Source: Haliclystus octoradiatus
Taxonomy: Eukaryota > Cnidaria > Staurozoa > Stauromedusae > Haliclystidae
Assembly (NCBI GenBank): GCA_916610825.1
Contig: OU744449.1
Location: 24,999,793-25,063,792, forward strand
DNA length: 64,000 bases
Reading direction: 5' to 3'
Shown here piece by piece: positions 1 to 12,362 of this stretch (position 1 is the stretch's first letter; each line of letters opens with the position of its first letter). Under the pieces are notes generated by a model that was not told the origin of the DNA, did no database searches, and saw only the letters and a program-made list of their open reading frames with translations. Made by a program: the position numbers and the translations under genes.

Positions 1-99
1 ATCTTCTATTGAGTCAAACTGGTATATAAAGGCCACCTGTCTATAGTGGTCAATTTATCTACCTCTCTTAGCTGGTCTTTATATACATGTTTCACTGTA
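1..99 (+). repeat. Tigger/pogo-like MITE, 3' part
   Basis: The end half of a repeat found many times here. It has TATATAAAGGCCACCTGTC, then TATAGTGGTCAATTTATC, and ends TTTCACTGTA. The remaining 700 bases up to the UBE2O exon at 803 are intronic with no other feature seen. Confidence 0.6.
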
Positions 100-802
100 G
101 TAGTATAGTCGGATAGTCCCATTGAAAGAACTAACCAATAATAGAGACAATTTGACTATCAGATAGTCAAAGTGCCATTATTATTGTTTGATTTTTCTAT
201 GGGACTATAGTACTAAACAGATTGTAGATTTGCACGTCTATATCCCCTTGTTCAATGTTTCACATTGCCTAATATATCTTACAAACTCTCTTATGCCTAT
301 CTCATTCAACATGCCATACGTATAACGATCGCTTGAGTAAATTCAGCGACATGTCCCTGCTACGTCTAATTACATCCACGCATGTGGAGTTGAAAGTGAC
401 ATTGGTCCACCTTCATGAAAAAATTGTGTAAACCCAAGGTAGGCAATGTTCATGAATAAAATTGCACACACACATAAAGTTCATAAATGTCATTTGCAGG
501 GGATTTAGTTGTTCCATGGTGATCACTAGATATGCATCTTAAGATATTAACCAGAATGTGTGGAAGTAATGCAGATAATGTAATATGATAATGAGCTGTG
601 TACAATGGAACATGTGTATAAGAAGCCAACTATGAGATAAAGACATGATACTGACCATTTCATACAGGTGACCTATATGTACAGGATTGATTCGTCACAA
701 AATATTATCATTGACATTACTAGATTGATCACTACAGTATAAACAGGTATAGAGATGGCTGCTATATAGCAGGTTGACTGTGTGTATAACATTTAAACTC
801 AC

Positions 803-3800
803 CTGGCCAGCACTCGAAATACCATTTTGAGATACAGCAGCTGCCTCTTCTTGCATTTTACTACCAGATAAATGAATAACACAGTCTCCAGGTCGAAAAT
901 GAAAATCTGGATGATCAGCAATATCATACACAGTAACATCATCTTCAATGTAGGATGACACCACTTTGTCGCCATCGGTTTCAAGCCATCTTACGCTGCA
1001 TGTTCGATCTTGTGCATTGGCAGTGACAACACAACCAAGTGTGTCAGAGACATTGACATTCTCACGAGCTATTTATAAATCAAATAATCAGAATGGAATA
1101 TCGTTTTATATTATTAGGCTTAGAATTATGATATACCCCTAAAATTATTTTATTCATATTAATAGTGTATTCTTGTAAATATTACGTTCCCGATGCAACC
1201 AAAATATTCATATTAATTAAACGGGTTGTGATATTAATTGCAGTGAAATAGTGGAGTTTGATAACAATTATTTTGGGAAAGTTGGTGATTAGAGCGTGCT
1301 GTGATATCAACAGACTTGGTGATATTGATGGAGTTTCACTTACCGTATTACAACATGATAAATAGGAAGTACTACTCAAGTACAAGCTTCCAAATTGTGT
1401 GCTTTTTAGCTTCAAAAGTATTTTCTGATATTTTCCAAGAACAGCAAATAAAATACTCTATGCATAACTGAATAGCTAAATTTGATGATACTAGCAAAAG
1501 TTTAGAATAACTTTTGGATAAATTCATGGCTAAGTTGCTGTTGAATGACCTTGGATTAGAAATTCAATACTCTCCATCAATAGGGGCTAAATTTCCTCTT
1601 TCCATTAACATTATAGGGTAAGAAGAATAAAAATAGCAAACCTCTTTGATCTAACACAAAATCGCCAGGGAAAAATTCCAACTCGTCAAGATGTAGAACA
1701 GGTGTAAACGACGTAGAATGTAAATTTGCATCTACAGATCCATCCTGCCAAAGTACAGATATCATTGTAGATGTCCTTTGGATTTCGACGCAAACTTTTT
1801 CACAAACCTTCAAATTAACTTGAACTTGAGGCTTTTTCTTTTTACGTTGTAAAGGACGGCGTCTTCTTGCTGCATGAGATCGAGCTTGTGATGTTGATGC
1901 GGTTGGTCTTGTTGTATCACCTCCTCTTGGTCTTGTTGACGTACTTGTATTACCAACGGATTTTGTTTCGTTATCAAAATCACTATCTTCATCATCTGCT
2001 GATTCTTCAGAACCACTTGGTGTTGTAGCACTATCTGATTTTTTATTTGATTTCCTATCTTTAACTTTTGTCGCTGTTTCTGTTTTACATAGTGCATCAA
2101 ATACACTCATAGGATCAATTTGTTCTGTAAGAGATTTGACATCATCTTCTGTTAATATATGTAACGCTTTATCGCCAATTTGTATTGTCGCTTCTTTAAA
2201 ATGATCCAAGATAACCATTCTAAATTATGAAAATATTTGAGTAAGCATAAACAACGAACTATGTGATCATTCATTGTTCAATATTAATGACTTTGACCGC
2301 ATTTTGAACAATTTTTTAAGGTATTACTTAATAATGTGATAACGTAAGATGCGATATTGACTGAACAAAGGAATCAAATAAATTAAATGATTTTTGACTC
2401 ATGGTTACGTAAGTGACCTTGAGTCTATGCTGTCATGGTGGAAACGTTTTCATTTCATTTCATTTTATTTCATTTCATTTTTGACTAAATCTATTGTTCT
2501 TTTGAAGTAACGTTCAACACACTGCTTTGCGTGCTAACAAAGGTCGAACAAAAAACGATTGCGCAAGAAACACCATTTTATTGTTAAAAATACAATGGGC
2601 ATGCTGTGTGATTATTCCAAATTTTTAGCCAAATTTTTTTGACAAATTTTTTTTTCCATTGCCCGCCATGATGGCTGACTCGCAGCTTAGCGAGATTACA
2701 ATTGCATAATTAAATGAAATGTTTTCTAATACTCCTGGATTAGTTTACATCGTGATTATCTCTTTATTGGTAGAACACATGATTGTTTTCTTCTTCTGGT
2801 CATTTGAAATGGTTAATGAAAGGTTTTAATCGTTCTGTAACATCACTATTTGAGGTGAAACTTCGAAGATAATTATTGTTTTGTTTTGACCATGAGAACT
2901 TTTAAACCGACAATTCATCATTTGTTTGGGGGCTTAGACAAGACAGTATTATATATTTATTGTTTTCTGAAGTTATGTATTACATCAAACTGCTAAGCAA
3001 GTCGTCATTGTTTTATTTGGTTTATTAAAATGTTTTAATTCTGCTGAGACATCAGCTTAAGAAGAGACAATTTCGCACATCATTTACAACTCACACCTGT
3101 GTTATAAGTAGTGAAAATCACTTCTTCTATGCTATCTTGGTATGGTCTAGTTAAGTGGTTAAGCGTCTGCATCAGGCGTACGGGGTCTGGGGTTCAATCT
3201 TATTTTTTCTTTGATTTATTATTTGGATATATTTTTCTTTATATTATTATATTATTTGGATACTGTTATAATTTATTTTATTTGATTGAAGTTGATTTTG
3301 TTATTTGATATGATTTTTCTTTGCATGATGATTTGATTGATTTGATATTCTATTGAATTCGAGTAATGAGTCCGAGCATAGCGGAGCTATTTTTTTTTCT
3401 ATTTTTTTGATTTATCATTTATCCAAAAACCGGGTAAGCTTGCAGCTTTTTTTAACCGGGGTGGTTGGTTAATTTGTTAGTATTTTGAAGCTTGTGTGCG
3501 TTCGATAGCCGGATGCCCTTCCTGACGCCAAGCTATAGTGCTCCGGACAGGGATCGAACCCGAGACCCCTGCGGGCCGTGGTCCAACGCCGTAGCCACTA
3601 CACCAAGGATTATATCTCTGTGTTTTTCTACTACTGTACATCCAAACTCAGGTAACATCCCCTCCTTTAATGCCCACCTTGCGTAATATCCCCTGTATAG
3701 AAATGATTTCTGGTTCCATACAAACTCTCGCATTTTGCCTTCAAAAAGCTAAACAAAATCAGTGTGTAAAAGAAACAATTTGTAATTATCTATCAGATGA

Positions 3801-6800
3801 TATGTTATTCGATTCATTTGGTGAAATTTCATTGCGTTTTCATGGCATTTTCATGGCATTTTCAAGGCATTTCCACATTTTAATATCATGAATATGGATG
3901 TATTCATGGTTTACAAAATTTGTGGTTTTCACTTTTTCACATTTCCACAACACAACACAACACAACACGATTTCACAACACTCTAATAGCATACTCATGG
4001 CATGATAATGTTACCAGGGTCTGACTAAAGTGGAAATCCTGGGATCTTACAATCTGGAAGGCTAAATATTTTGTCAGCCATTGTTTCTTACCTTGATAAT
4101 TTATCCTCAGTTACTTCAGTATCTGGTGTCTCTACGTTTTCACCAACTTCAGCTGTTCTGCAGAATTGCCAATTTACTTCGACACTATTAACTGAGCACT
4201 GTCGATCAAAAATGAATACACATTATAATATATATATATATGATTAAATTTCTTAATTATATAAAACATTCTTAGGACTGTACATTGTTTAAAAATAAAC
4301 ATAAATTAATATAGTAATATAATGGTAGCCTACTTATGTAGTCTTTGCTGTTTTAATAGTGTTCAATGCCATAAATGCAGAGCTGTTTAATAATAAATAA
4401 TCAAAAATGCCTTCATTTTTTCGTTTATTTATTATAAACTAATATATATATTTTACAATATGTAATATATAATATTAATAATAATAATAAATATTTAATA
4501 TTAATAATAATAATAAATATGTTTTTAAAATATAAAATAAATGCAAATTCAAAATAAAATATTTTCAGGCTAGTTTTAAAATTCTGCTGGTAATGCTTAA
4601 TAGATCTTACTGACTGTGGCAAAGCATGCCATAAATGTGGCACAGCATATCAAAAGATCAGTTACCCAGTGTTTTAGTTTTGATTCTTACTGTATTTACT
4701 CATAACATGGAGTAGTGAGTAATTGGTATAACTCAACTTGAATTTATTTGGAATTTATCTGCTTTCAACATAAAACAACACACAATTTAAGTCTTTTTTC
4801 AAGAGGAATATCCGTTCCCCAAGGTTTCTTAAAAATAGTACATACTTCCCTAAGAATATCCCTATTTTTGAAAGGATTTGATTAGAAAATTCAACACATA
4901 CAACTTCATATTTTTATTCAAAGCAACAATGTTTCCGTTACTTCATTCCTTCATGCAATCATTTCTATATTATAATTATAAACCATTCAAATCAAATTAC
5001 TGTTGAACTCGGTTAATATCCCCTCTTTTAATGTCCCACCTTGCTTAATATCCCCACTAAAAACTGATTTCCATTTTCAATTCTCCATACAAACTCTCAT
5101 ATTCTTACCTCGCTTAATGTCCCGCTTTTCATCTGAATCAGAGGGGGGATATTAAGCAAGTTCGACTGTATATAATTGTATTTGTTGAATTTTCTGATCA
5201 AATTAATATCCTTCTAAGATGTTTGTAAAATGTTCAGCAAGACACCGTAGCCACATTGTAAATCGAGAGTAAAATAGCATTGAGCCCCATCCCTTAGCCA
5301 TATAAGGACGATCAATGAAAAGTAGCTTGTCTGCATAATAAGAAGATGTAGTAGAAGAGCGAGAAGCGTCAGGATTATTTTCACATGCAATTAGGGTTGA
5401 GCAAAATTGGTTAGAGCGATACAATTTGGGTTATAGCATACTGAGCAAACTAACTGATAAACTCAATAAAAATTAATGAATTTGTTTGGTTCTGCACTAC
5501 CGTATAAGTTTATATCATAAACATAAAGAAGAATATACTGTATTGATCTGAGAGGTTTAGGCTACTTTAACTAGGTCGGTATAATTAGTTTATAGTCAAC
5601 ATCAATCCTTTTGATGTCACACGCTAGTTCGTTGGAACTAAAATTCAATCAGATGTTTTCCTCAACATGTGTTTCACTCGTTAGGTAGTTAGGGTCAATA
5701 CCATGTGAATATAACCCGGTCGTGTTTATCTACTAGACCACTAGGTAGGCTAACTCAAAAGTTCTAGTTCAATTCCTCTTCAAAGAATTATTTATTTTAA
5801 TTGAATAATTAAATCCCGTTTCTCAACAAGCTTGGAAATGTTGGAAATGGTTGTTATACGCATCTGTTTCCAAAGAGCGATGCGAAGCAGTAAAGATAGG
5901 CCTTAATAGGATCGATGTTGACTATGAACTAGTACTGACCTTTTAACTATGTATCCTACCTCTTCAACAATTGCTCTGGCCCTGCTCGCTGTACTAGGAA
6001 ATATAGGTCTTGATCCACTGATCCATTTTGCTTCTTTGAAAACACGGGGGTGAGCACTGACTTGTTGCCCAGAGTAAAAGCCAACAAAATAAAATGGTGA
6101 TTCCTTGAATAAAAAAATATATCATAAGCTAAGTTGAATAAATTGAAAGAAACACAAGCAAATTATTAATAATCAAGGTTGTTGGTTAATGTATGCAACA
6201 AATAACTACATTAAAAGAAACAAATCTTCCAGTCATAGACAGATGACCTCTACTGCATATATTATATACAGTCAAACCTGTTATAGCAGTCACCTCTATA
6301 GAGTGGCCACCTATCTATAGTGGTCACTTTTGAAATGTTTAAAATAGTATTTTCTATTGAATCAAATCTGTATATAAAGGCTATTATTTGTAGACAGAAT
6401 GCAAGTTAGATAAGTAATATCTTCAATTGAAAATTGCAACAAAATTAAACATGTATATAAAAACCTAAGAGATGGAAATTGACCACTGCATACAGGTGGT
6501 CATTATACACAGGTTAATCCGATAGAAAATACTATTTCAGACATATGAAGAGTGACCATAATAGACAGGTGATTGATGTACAGAGGTGAAAGTTATAACA
6601 AGTTTAAATACATCAACAATTGATCAACATAATAAAAAGACATTATGTCTGGAATAACATACCTCATCTCTCTGGTCAGTACAGTCAACAAATTCTTTCG
6701 CTAACTCAGCCTCAACAACACATCTATAAATAAATGGTACAATTAGTAAATATAGCATGACAGTAATATAGGAATAACTCTCAGTACGGGGGCAGAATAT

Positions 6801-9800
6801 GGACAGCAAAACTTACAAAATAAATTACTTCATATGTTATTCAAAAAAAGGCCCTAGCTATTGCAGACGTATGGGTAGCCTAATACGTAACAAAATCAGA
6901 ATCATTAAGAATGACCAACTATGCTCTGTAACGGTGGACACTTCTCCAAAATTACTGTGATATGTAGGCCTTATTAGATCAACATACAAAGTAGCTGACA
7001 ATCCATCACTTTCCATTAAACCCTGCAGAAGTGCCCTGTTTTAAACACCTGCCCTTGCGCCAACTAGATATATATAGTAGATCAACATATGAAGTAGCTG
7101 GCAATCCAGCACTCTTCATTAAACCCTGCAGAAGTGCCCTGTTTTAAACACCTGCGCTTGCGCCAACTAAATATAGTAGGTCAATAGAGAAGGTTGACTT
7201 TTTCTAATGGCTGAATTTAATAGAATATTGAAATTCAATACATCGTGGAAGGATTTATAATTATATGGATAATAAAAGTCAGAGATTTAGACAGTCATGT
7301 TTGCTACTAGAAGTTTCACGCCGAGGCGATCATCAGGCAATCTATTCAATCTATTTATTATTTAAAGCTCTGCTATATTTTGCATTGAGCCCCATGTTCA
7401 ATCAGTAAGACAACGTTTTACAAATAATTATATGGATATATTTGCTGCATAGACGGTTGTATTTGTGTATAAAATTTAACTTTTTTTACCTTTAAGAATG
7501 TCTATAAGTTGAATTACTAATATCATACCGTGCACCATTCTTCATTCTCAAAGTTAATCGCATAGAATGATCTACAATAACACCACACCAACCATCTAAT
7601 ACAACCATGGAGTCCTCTGCAAACGTCTAAGCAAACAAACAAACAAATTACTTTTTAACAGATATATATATATTTAACAAATCAGATCATTCAACATTAA
7701 AAGTTATTGAATGTTGATACAACAATTGATTAGGTAAGATTTATTTTGAAACAACTGATTCAATAATAATAATAATAAAAAAAACTTTGTATGCAATACT
7801 GTGACATTGTGACAGTCTCCACAGAAAAATAAGTTTCACTATTACAAGATTAAATATCATTTTTCCACAAATAAAGTAACAACCTAACAGCTTCTACAGT
7901 ACAACAGGATGGTTTGTTAAATTTCGGTAGTTGGTAGTGCTTAAGCAGGTGTGCGCTTAATGACTGGATGCTCTTCCTGGTACCAACCAATTAGTACTTA
8001 TGCAGGTGACAGAACATATAAACATGTGGGCCGAGGTCCAACGGACCAACACGGTAGACACTACAGTCAAACCTGTTATAATGACCACCACCATGCAACG
8101 TCCAGCTGCACATAGTGGTCACCCCTGCAATGTTTAAAATAGTACTTTCTATTGAATCAACCCTGTATATAAAGGTCACCTGCATGTAGTGGTCGATTTA
8201 TCTACCTCTCATAGCTGGCTGTTATATACAGGTTTCATTGTACGAACATGGAAACTTCACTTTGTTATTTCAGCAGTCATGAATATGTGATGTGATGTGA
8301 TGTGATATATATTTGGTCATAAAAAGCATACATATTTATAAAAAGTAAGCTAAATAAATTATGACCAGGGTCAACCCTTAAGCAAAACTGCTTGTTTGTT
8401 TGAATATAATTGAATATAGAGTACTTACAAGTAATGGTAATAAATCCTTGCAGTTAATATCTTTGATAACATATGGAGTACCAGTGACTTTCAAATCAAC
8501 TGACACAGTCACATTTTGAACAAATCCTTTTTGTGAATTTTTTGCCTGTCCTTTCCAGCGTATTACATCACCAGGAAGTAATGATCTGTCTACTATTTCC
8601 AGCTATAAGAGAGGAATATTGTATGGTTAGTAGTAGGCCTAATTGAGACAGTAGGCTATCGACCTAGCTATCGGAGGTATCCGTACCACCCTTTCATTTG
8701 TATCAGAGAAGTTGTGATTTCTTCTAAGAGCAATGATTGTAAATATTTCTTAGGCCTACTACTGAACTCGGCCGCCACACTTCAAATCAACTTTTAGCTC
8801 TATATAGGCAAGTGCTTATTTGAGACCTGTTGAGTTAATTTTACATCAAATTTTACTAACACTCTGCTTAATCTTTATGGTATTTCATACTGCACAGGTG
8901 GTTTAATTTCCCATACTAAATGCTTTGATTTTCAACAAATTCACGAAGTGAGAAATTTTGGAAGGATGACTTTAAAGCCGGGTTTCCACTTGACGAAAAA
9001 TTTGCTGCAGCGAAAAATTGGCGGCTACTTTTGTGGCGAAATTTTCGCTGGTTGATTTCCACTTGAAATTTTTATGAAAATCCATCATGGCAACAGTCAA
9101 TTTGGAAGTTGTATTGCTTGCACGACTACAAATCATTCAAATGTTTCTGCTCAGAAGACGTAGAGTTAATATGCAGGAAAATACAGTAAACCATTCTGGG
9201 TCTGGAAAACATTTGAAAAGAGGGAAGAGGAAAGAGAAAGGAGAATTTCATTTACTCGTAAAGGAAATGAAGCTCTACGACATTGAATATTTTTACCGTT
9301 CTCTTCGTAAATATGTCATTCGACATATGAACAATTTCATATAATGATTGGTCTAAAAATTGAAAAGAAGGATACTCACATGAAAAAAGCATGTGTTTGT
9401 TCGCGTTATTTGGTGACTGGAGATTCACAATTGACAAAGATACAGACTACAAATTTCAGGTAACAAAGCAATACAGGCTACAAATTTCATCCTGCCATCT
9501 TGTTTGCTGAAAATGTCATGACAACATCATTTTCAGATGATTTGCATTGGCTTGATTCACTTTTCGCTGCAGCGGCCGAAACTTGCGTGGTCCAAACTTG
9601 TGTACAAAGTCACACAGCGCATGCATACTTTGCTTTTTAGCCGCGAAATCTTCGCTGCAGTGAATTTTTCGTCAAGTGGAAACCGGGCTTGAAGTAATTA
9701 TAGCATCCAATAGGAGATCAGTCACCTGAAATTGATTCATAGAGACTTGAATAGCCTATATTTACCAAACTTGGAATTAGCAATTGACTTCGTTTTCGCA

Positions 9801-10672
9801 TTAATTAATATGTGTTTGTTCTAGGCCGATCTAGCATATCTTGCTATGAAAACAATAACATATCTTAGCCTAGACTTTGAAGACGTATGATGATCATTAA
9901 ATTTCTCTTTGAATGTTAGGCTATTGATATTGCGTTAATCAGGCTTTACGCCTATCCGGCTACTCATATATATATAATATATGCTTGCATTGAAAATCTA
10001 GTCGCCTTAAATCTTTCTACATAGACTAAACTACATCTATATCATTCTATTTGATTACTTCGATAGCCTTAAGACAGGATACTTTGGTGTAATTAAATGT
10101 TTATAGTAAATCAAATTCTGAAACCAAACATTTTGGAGGTTTTTTACACTTCAAATGGGTAAGACTTCATGACTATATATATGCATACGATAACATCGTA
10201 ATATATAAAGCAATGTATAATATTTATTCAAGCCTATAGTCAAGTATTATTAGGCTTATTCGTATGTGGTGATAGACGATAGTGATTATCTGGTACGCTG
10301 GAGGCTGGAGTCTTGACATGACACTTCATAAATTACAAGTTTGATTCAATTAGAATTCATTCAATAGCCTGCGACAATACAACCTGCTTAACCAGTTTTT
10401 TCATTGAATCATGGACTAGCTAAGCTAGCTAGTTACTAGTAGAGTAGGCCTACCTTCTTTTCTAAAATCTCTTCTTGTTTTCCTTTTGGATACCAAGCAA
10501 CAAGAACATGTCCTTCGCGTAATTTTTCATCTTCAGAATCAGAAAACTCTGATGAAGTTTCATCATTTGCATCTAAAACGACTCCTAATTTACCAATATT
10601 CGATGGGTGACGAACAGTATCTTCGCTGAAAATTGTTCTATACTCATGTAAATCACGCCGATCGTCCGCCAT
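803..10672 (-). CDS. UBE2O: UBE2O, E2/E3 hybrid ubiquitin ligase (5' part, continues past left edge)
   Basis: Eight coding exons read on the minus strand: 10672-10454, 8602-8429, 7626-7529, 6723-6663, 6103-5960, 4198-4092, 2219-1642 and 1068-803. All have GT/AG borders and the frame is kept (549 codons). The peptide follows vertebrate UBE2O throughout: an acidic serine-rich N-terminus, then WYPKG, LLPGDVIRWKG, WISGSRP, an acidic/basic linker with RRRRPLQRKKKKP (NLS-like), VLWQDGSVDANL, FFPGDFVLDQR and DDVTVYDIADHPDFHFRPGD. These are the conserved substrate-binding regions. The catalytic UBC domain, C-terminal in this family, is not in the window. UBE2O ubiquitinates orphan and basic proteins on its own. 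I start at the second ATG (10672, context AAGATGG), because the first, three codons upstream, has a poorer context. Introns hold MITEs, SINEs, a Harbinger remnant and a hammerhead ribozyme. Confidence 0.93.
3131..3190 (+). mobile_element. tRNA-like SINE head fragment
   Basis: GGTCTAGTTAAGTGG (A-box like) and GGGGTTCAATC (B box) about 35 bp apart. No acceptor stem pairing, so not a tRNA gene. Probably the start of a third SINE type. Confidence 0.45.
3420..3610 (-). mobile_element. tRNA-derived SINE, family A
   Basis: Minus strand: tRNA-like head with GGTGTAGTGGCTA (A box) and GGGTTCGATCCC (B box), then the body CGTCAGGAAGGGCATCCGGC, and the tail ACACAAGCTTCAAAATACTA...AACCAACCACCCCGG. A 120-bp stretch to its left is AT-rich with another tRNA-like head at 3131-3190. 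Confidence 0.7.
4336..4430 (-). repeat. Solo flanking module of the hammerhead element family
   Basis: Read on the minus strand, AAACAGCTCTGCATTTATGG, then CATTGAACACTATTAAAACAG and GCAAAGACTACATAA match the module right of the 15987 ribozyme (16055-16110). No ribozyme core is nearby. It lies in the UBE2O intron between the exons at 4198 and 5960. Confidence 0.6.
5000..5169. repeat. TA-flanked MITE, TTAATATCCC family
   Basis: Palindromic ends CTCGGTTAATATCCCCTC and GGGGGATATTAAGCAAGTTC. Partial copies lie at 3640-3735 and 30945-31020. TA target and CAGT start place it with Tc1/mariner-type elements. Confidence 0.65.
6269..6606 (+). repeat. Tigger/pogo-like MITE, composite
   Basis: Starts CAGTCAAACCTGTTATAGC after TA. 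The middle is disturbed, and the right part reads like the inverted half of the same family (CAGGTGGTCATTATACACAGG). Likely two copies joined. Confidence 0.6.
6976..7175. repeat. Imperfect tandem duplication of about 102 bp
   Basis: TAGATCAACATA at 6976 and 7078 begin two units that share CTGCAGAAGTGCCCTGTTTT and TTGCGCCAACTA. Confidence 0.75.
7301..7340 (-). ncRNA. Type I hammerhead ribozyme
   Basis: On the minus strand the core CUGAUGA (7336-7330) is followed by a short stem II hairpin (CGCC/GGCG around UC), then GAAAC, a five-base loop and the cleavage triplet GUA (7307-7305). Stem I pairs UUGC (7340-7337) with GCAA (7304-7301). All catalytic core bases are intact. It lies in a UBE2O intron, on the same strand as the gene. 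Confidence 0.72.
7925..8062 (-). mobile_element. tRNA-derived SINE, family A, truncated
   Basis: The body block CCAGGAAGAGCATCCAGTCA and the head GTTGGACCTCGGCCCACATG are recognisable but diverged. It abuts a Tigger MITE at 8064. Confidence 0.55.
8064..8240 (+). repeat. Tigger/pogo-like MITE
   Basis: About 177 bp between TA dinucleotides. Left end CAGTCAAACCTGTTATAA, right end TATACAGGTTTCATTG; the internal arms with GTGGTCAC are partly palindromic. The CAGT terminus with a TA target is typical of Tc1/mariner/pogo elements. No transposase. Confidence 0.7.
8977..9688 (+). mobile_element. PIF/Harbinger-type element with transposase remnant
   Basis: About 712 bp with terminal inverted repeats GCCGGGTTTCCACTTGACGA and TCGTCAAGTGGAAACCGGGC. 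Inside, 9087-9344 (+) encodes 85 residues: an Arg-rich stretch (LLRRRRV), then GEFHLLVKEMKLYDIEYFYR. That resembles the HARBI1 N-terminus (EFH-LVQEL...F..YFRM). The catalytic DDE domain is gone. I could not fix a clean TWA target duplication. Confidence 0.65.
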
Positions 10673-10709
10673 CTTGAACAAGAATGAAAGTTAAACAGAC
10701 AAAAAAAGA

Positions 10710-10717
10710 TGACGTCA
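10710..10717. promoter_or_regulatory. CRE/ATF-type palindrome TGACGTCA upstream of UBE2O
   Basis: A perfect TGACGTCA lies 38 bp upstream of the chosen UBE2O start codon on the minus strand. Perfect CRE sites near a start are common in housekeeping promoters that bind CREB/ATF factors. Use of this one as a promoter element is inferred from position only. Confidence 0.4.
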
Positions 10718-11636
10718 TGAGGCAACAAATGTTTCCGTCATCATTATTATCATCATTTTAAAATTTTTACATGTTCCGAGTTGCCTTTTTCTTTGATTTC
10801 TTTGCCAGACTTCGATGTGGCCATAAATATAAAATGCAATGCCCTGAAAATCTGCAATCATTCAATGAATGGAACAATCATGGTGAAATACTTTTGAGAA
10901 TATTGAGGAATCTCGTTTTATATCTTGTGCCAATCTTGATTGTAAGGAGAATTCGAATAACAGTCATAGTGCTTGAAGTTGCCATGGTATTTCAAATGTA
11001 ACATACAGGAATGCATAACCTATGCATAGACTTCGTTTAAGGCGATTTCATGTGCGGAATGAGAATCGTTTACGTTCCTAATTATCCTATATTGACTACC
11101 ATTGCTCATTGCTGGAATTTAATATCCGAATACCGCGACACTATATAGTATAATGGTTAGTTACTTTACTACACCTATAGTAATGGTAGTGAAATTATGA
11201 ATGCATCAATAGCACGATACTATAGCTATACGTAGAATATGTATCATAAATTAATACGAGTGTAACTATATAAAATTCCTTGGGTTAATTTTTAAGGATA
11301 TCATATTATTATGGTACTGATTCTCGAGACATTTGGCTTAATTTAGTGTGTTGACGGTAAGACATTAGTACTGCATATTGGTACTAATGTATAATTAACA
11401 TACTTAGAACCAGGTAGAAGATGATCACAAAGTAATAAACATGTATTGATTAAGAGCACTGTATTTCGATACATTTTTTTACATTTCACAATCCGATATC
11501 TGTTGTTATCGATCTGATTAAGTTTTCCACAAGTGCATTTTATTATATATTAGTGGATAGTTAAATGTGTAATTGTTGAATAATTGATTGATTGATTAAT
11601 TGAAGAAATTACGGGAGAAATTATCTATGAGAGTGT
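10718..11636. other. Gap between UBE2O and AIG1-like copy A
   Basis: About 0.9 kb. No repeat family recognised. A 76-residue plus-strand frame (10771-11001) has no family resemblance. Confidence 0.5.
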
Positions 11637-12362
11637 TTAATAATGTTTATTTTTCATCTCTGTTAACCATTTCCTTTTAGATAAATTTGCCAAAACAAAT
11701 AAACCAATCAGTGAAACGCTGAATGCTAAAAAAATAACCATAAAGCGTAAACCAGATGACATTTCAACCATAAACGGATAAGGCATGATATTATATATTC
11801 TACAATGTTCAAGAATAATAAAATAAATAATAAAATGTGCGAAAAGAAAGAAAATGGTTGATATCAAATGATTTTCAATTCTTTGATTGAAAAATAAGAC
11901 ACCAGAGAATGAATAAATTATTGGAAAAGTATGAAAATAATGATTGATAATTGCAGGCTGTTGTAGACTGATTTCGCTTTGCAAAGCATCATTATTTATG
12001 GTTGAAACTCCCCAAAACATAATGGATAAAGTAAATCCCATAGAGGCATGATATGAAAATATTCTTTCCCTCCAAATCGCAAATTCATTTGGCTTATTCA
12101 TGATAGCTAAACGCTTCTCTCGACTAATATTTAATCTTGTAAAGGATTGCCAAAAATCTATAAAACCCACAATGCATCCATAAATTGCTAGTACAAAACC
12201 AAAATATTGAAATTGGTGAGTGAGAAATTTTAATCTGCCATACATAGTTTGCGAATCTGGATCAATTACATGGTATGTATGGTCCTGAATTGTAAAATGT
12301 GCATTTAAAGCAAAATATACAACGTAAAATAAGGCAGATTTATGCTCATTTGTAAAAACCAT
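11637..12362 (-). CDS. AIG1/ADTRP-family membrane hydrolase, intronless copy A
   Basis: A single uninterrupted frame of 241 residues, close to the 230-240 of vertebrate AIG1 and ADTRP. The hydrophobic profile gives about six membrane segments. Family landmarks are YGRLKFLTHQ (residues 41-50) and INHYFHTFP (139-147). By alignment T48 and H144 match Thr43 and His134 of human AIG1, the catalytic pair that hydrolyses fatty-acid esters of hydroxy fatty acids. A late YPF matches the conserved YPF of the family. Vertebrate relatives are split by introns; this copy and its neighbour at 17162-17977 are not, which suggests a retrocopy or intron loss followed by tandem duplication. The start is the only in-frame ATG giving the family N-terminus. 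The true substrate is unknown. Confidence 0.85.
   Translation of the reverse strand: MVFTNEHKSALFYVVYFALNAHFTIQDHTYHVIDPDSQTMYGRLKFLTHQFQYFGFVLAIYGCIVGFIDFWQSFTRLNISREKRLAIMNKPNEFAIWRERIFSYHASMGFTLSIMFWGVSTINNDALQSEISLQQPAIINHYFHTFPIIYSFSGVLFFNQRIENHLISTIFFLFAHFIIYFIILEHCRIYNIMPYPFMVEMSSGLRFMVIFLAFSVSLIGLFVLANLSKRKWLTEMKNKHY

Noticed and set aside
3492..3733. Overlapping open frames on both strands
   Set aside because: They translate a tRNA-derived SINE head and a MITE fragment.
10771..11001. Divergent plus-strand gene opposite UBE2O
   Set aside because: 76 residues with no family resemblance; frames of this length are expected by chance in 64 kb.
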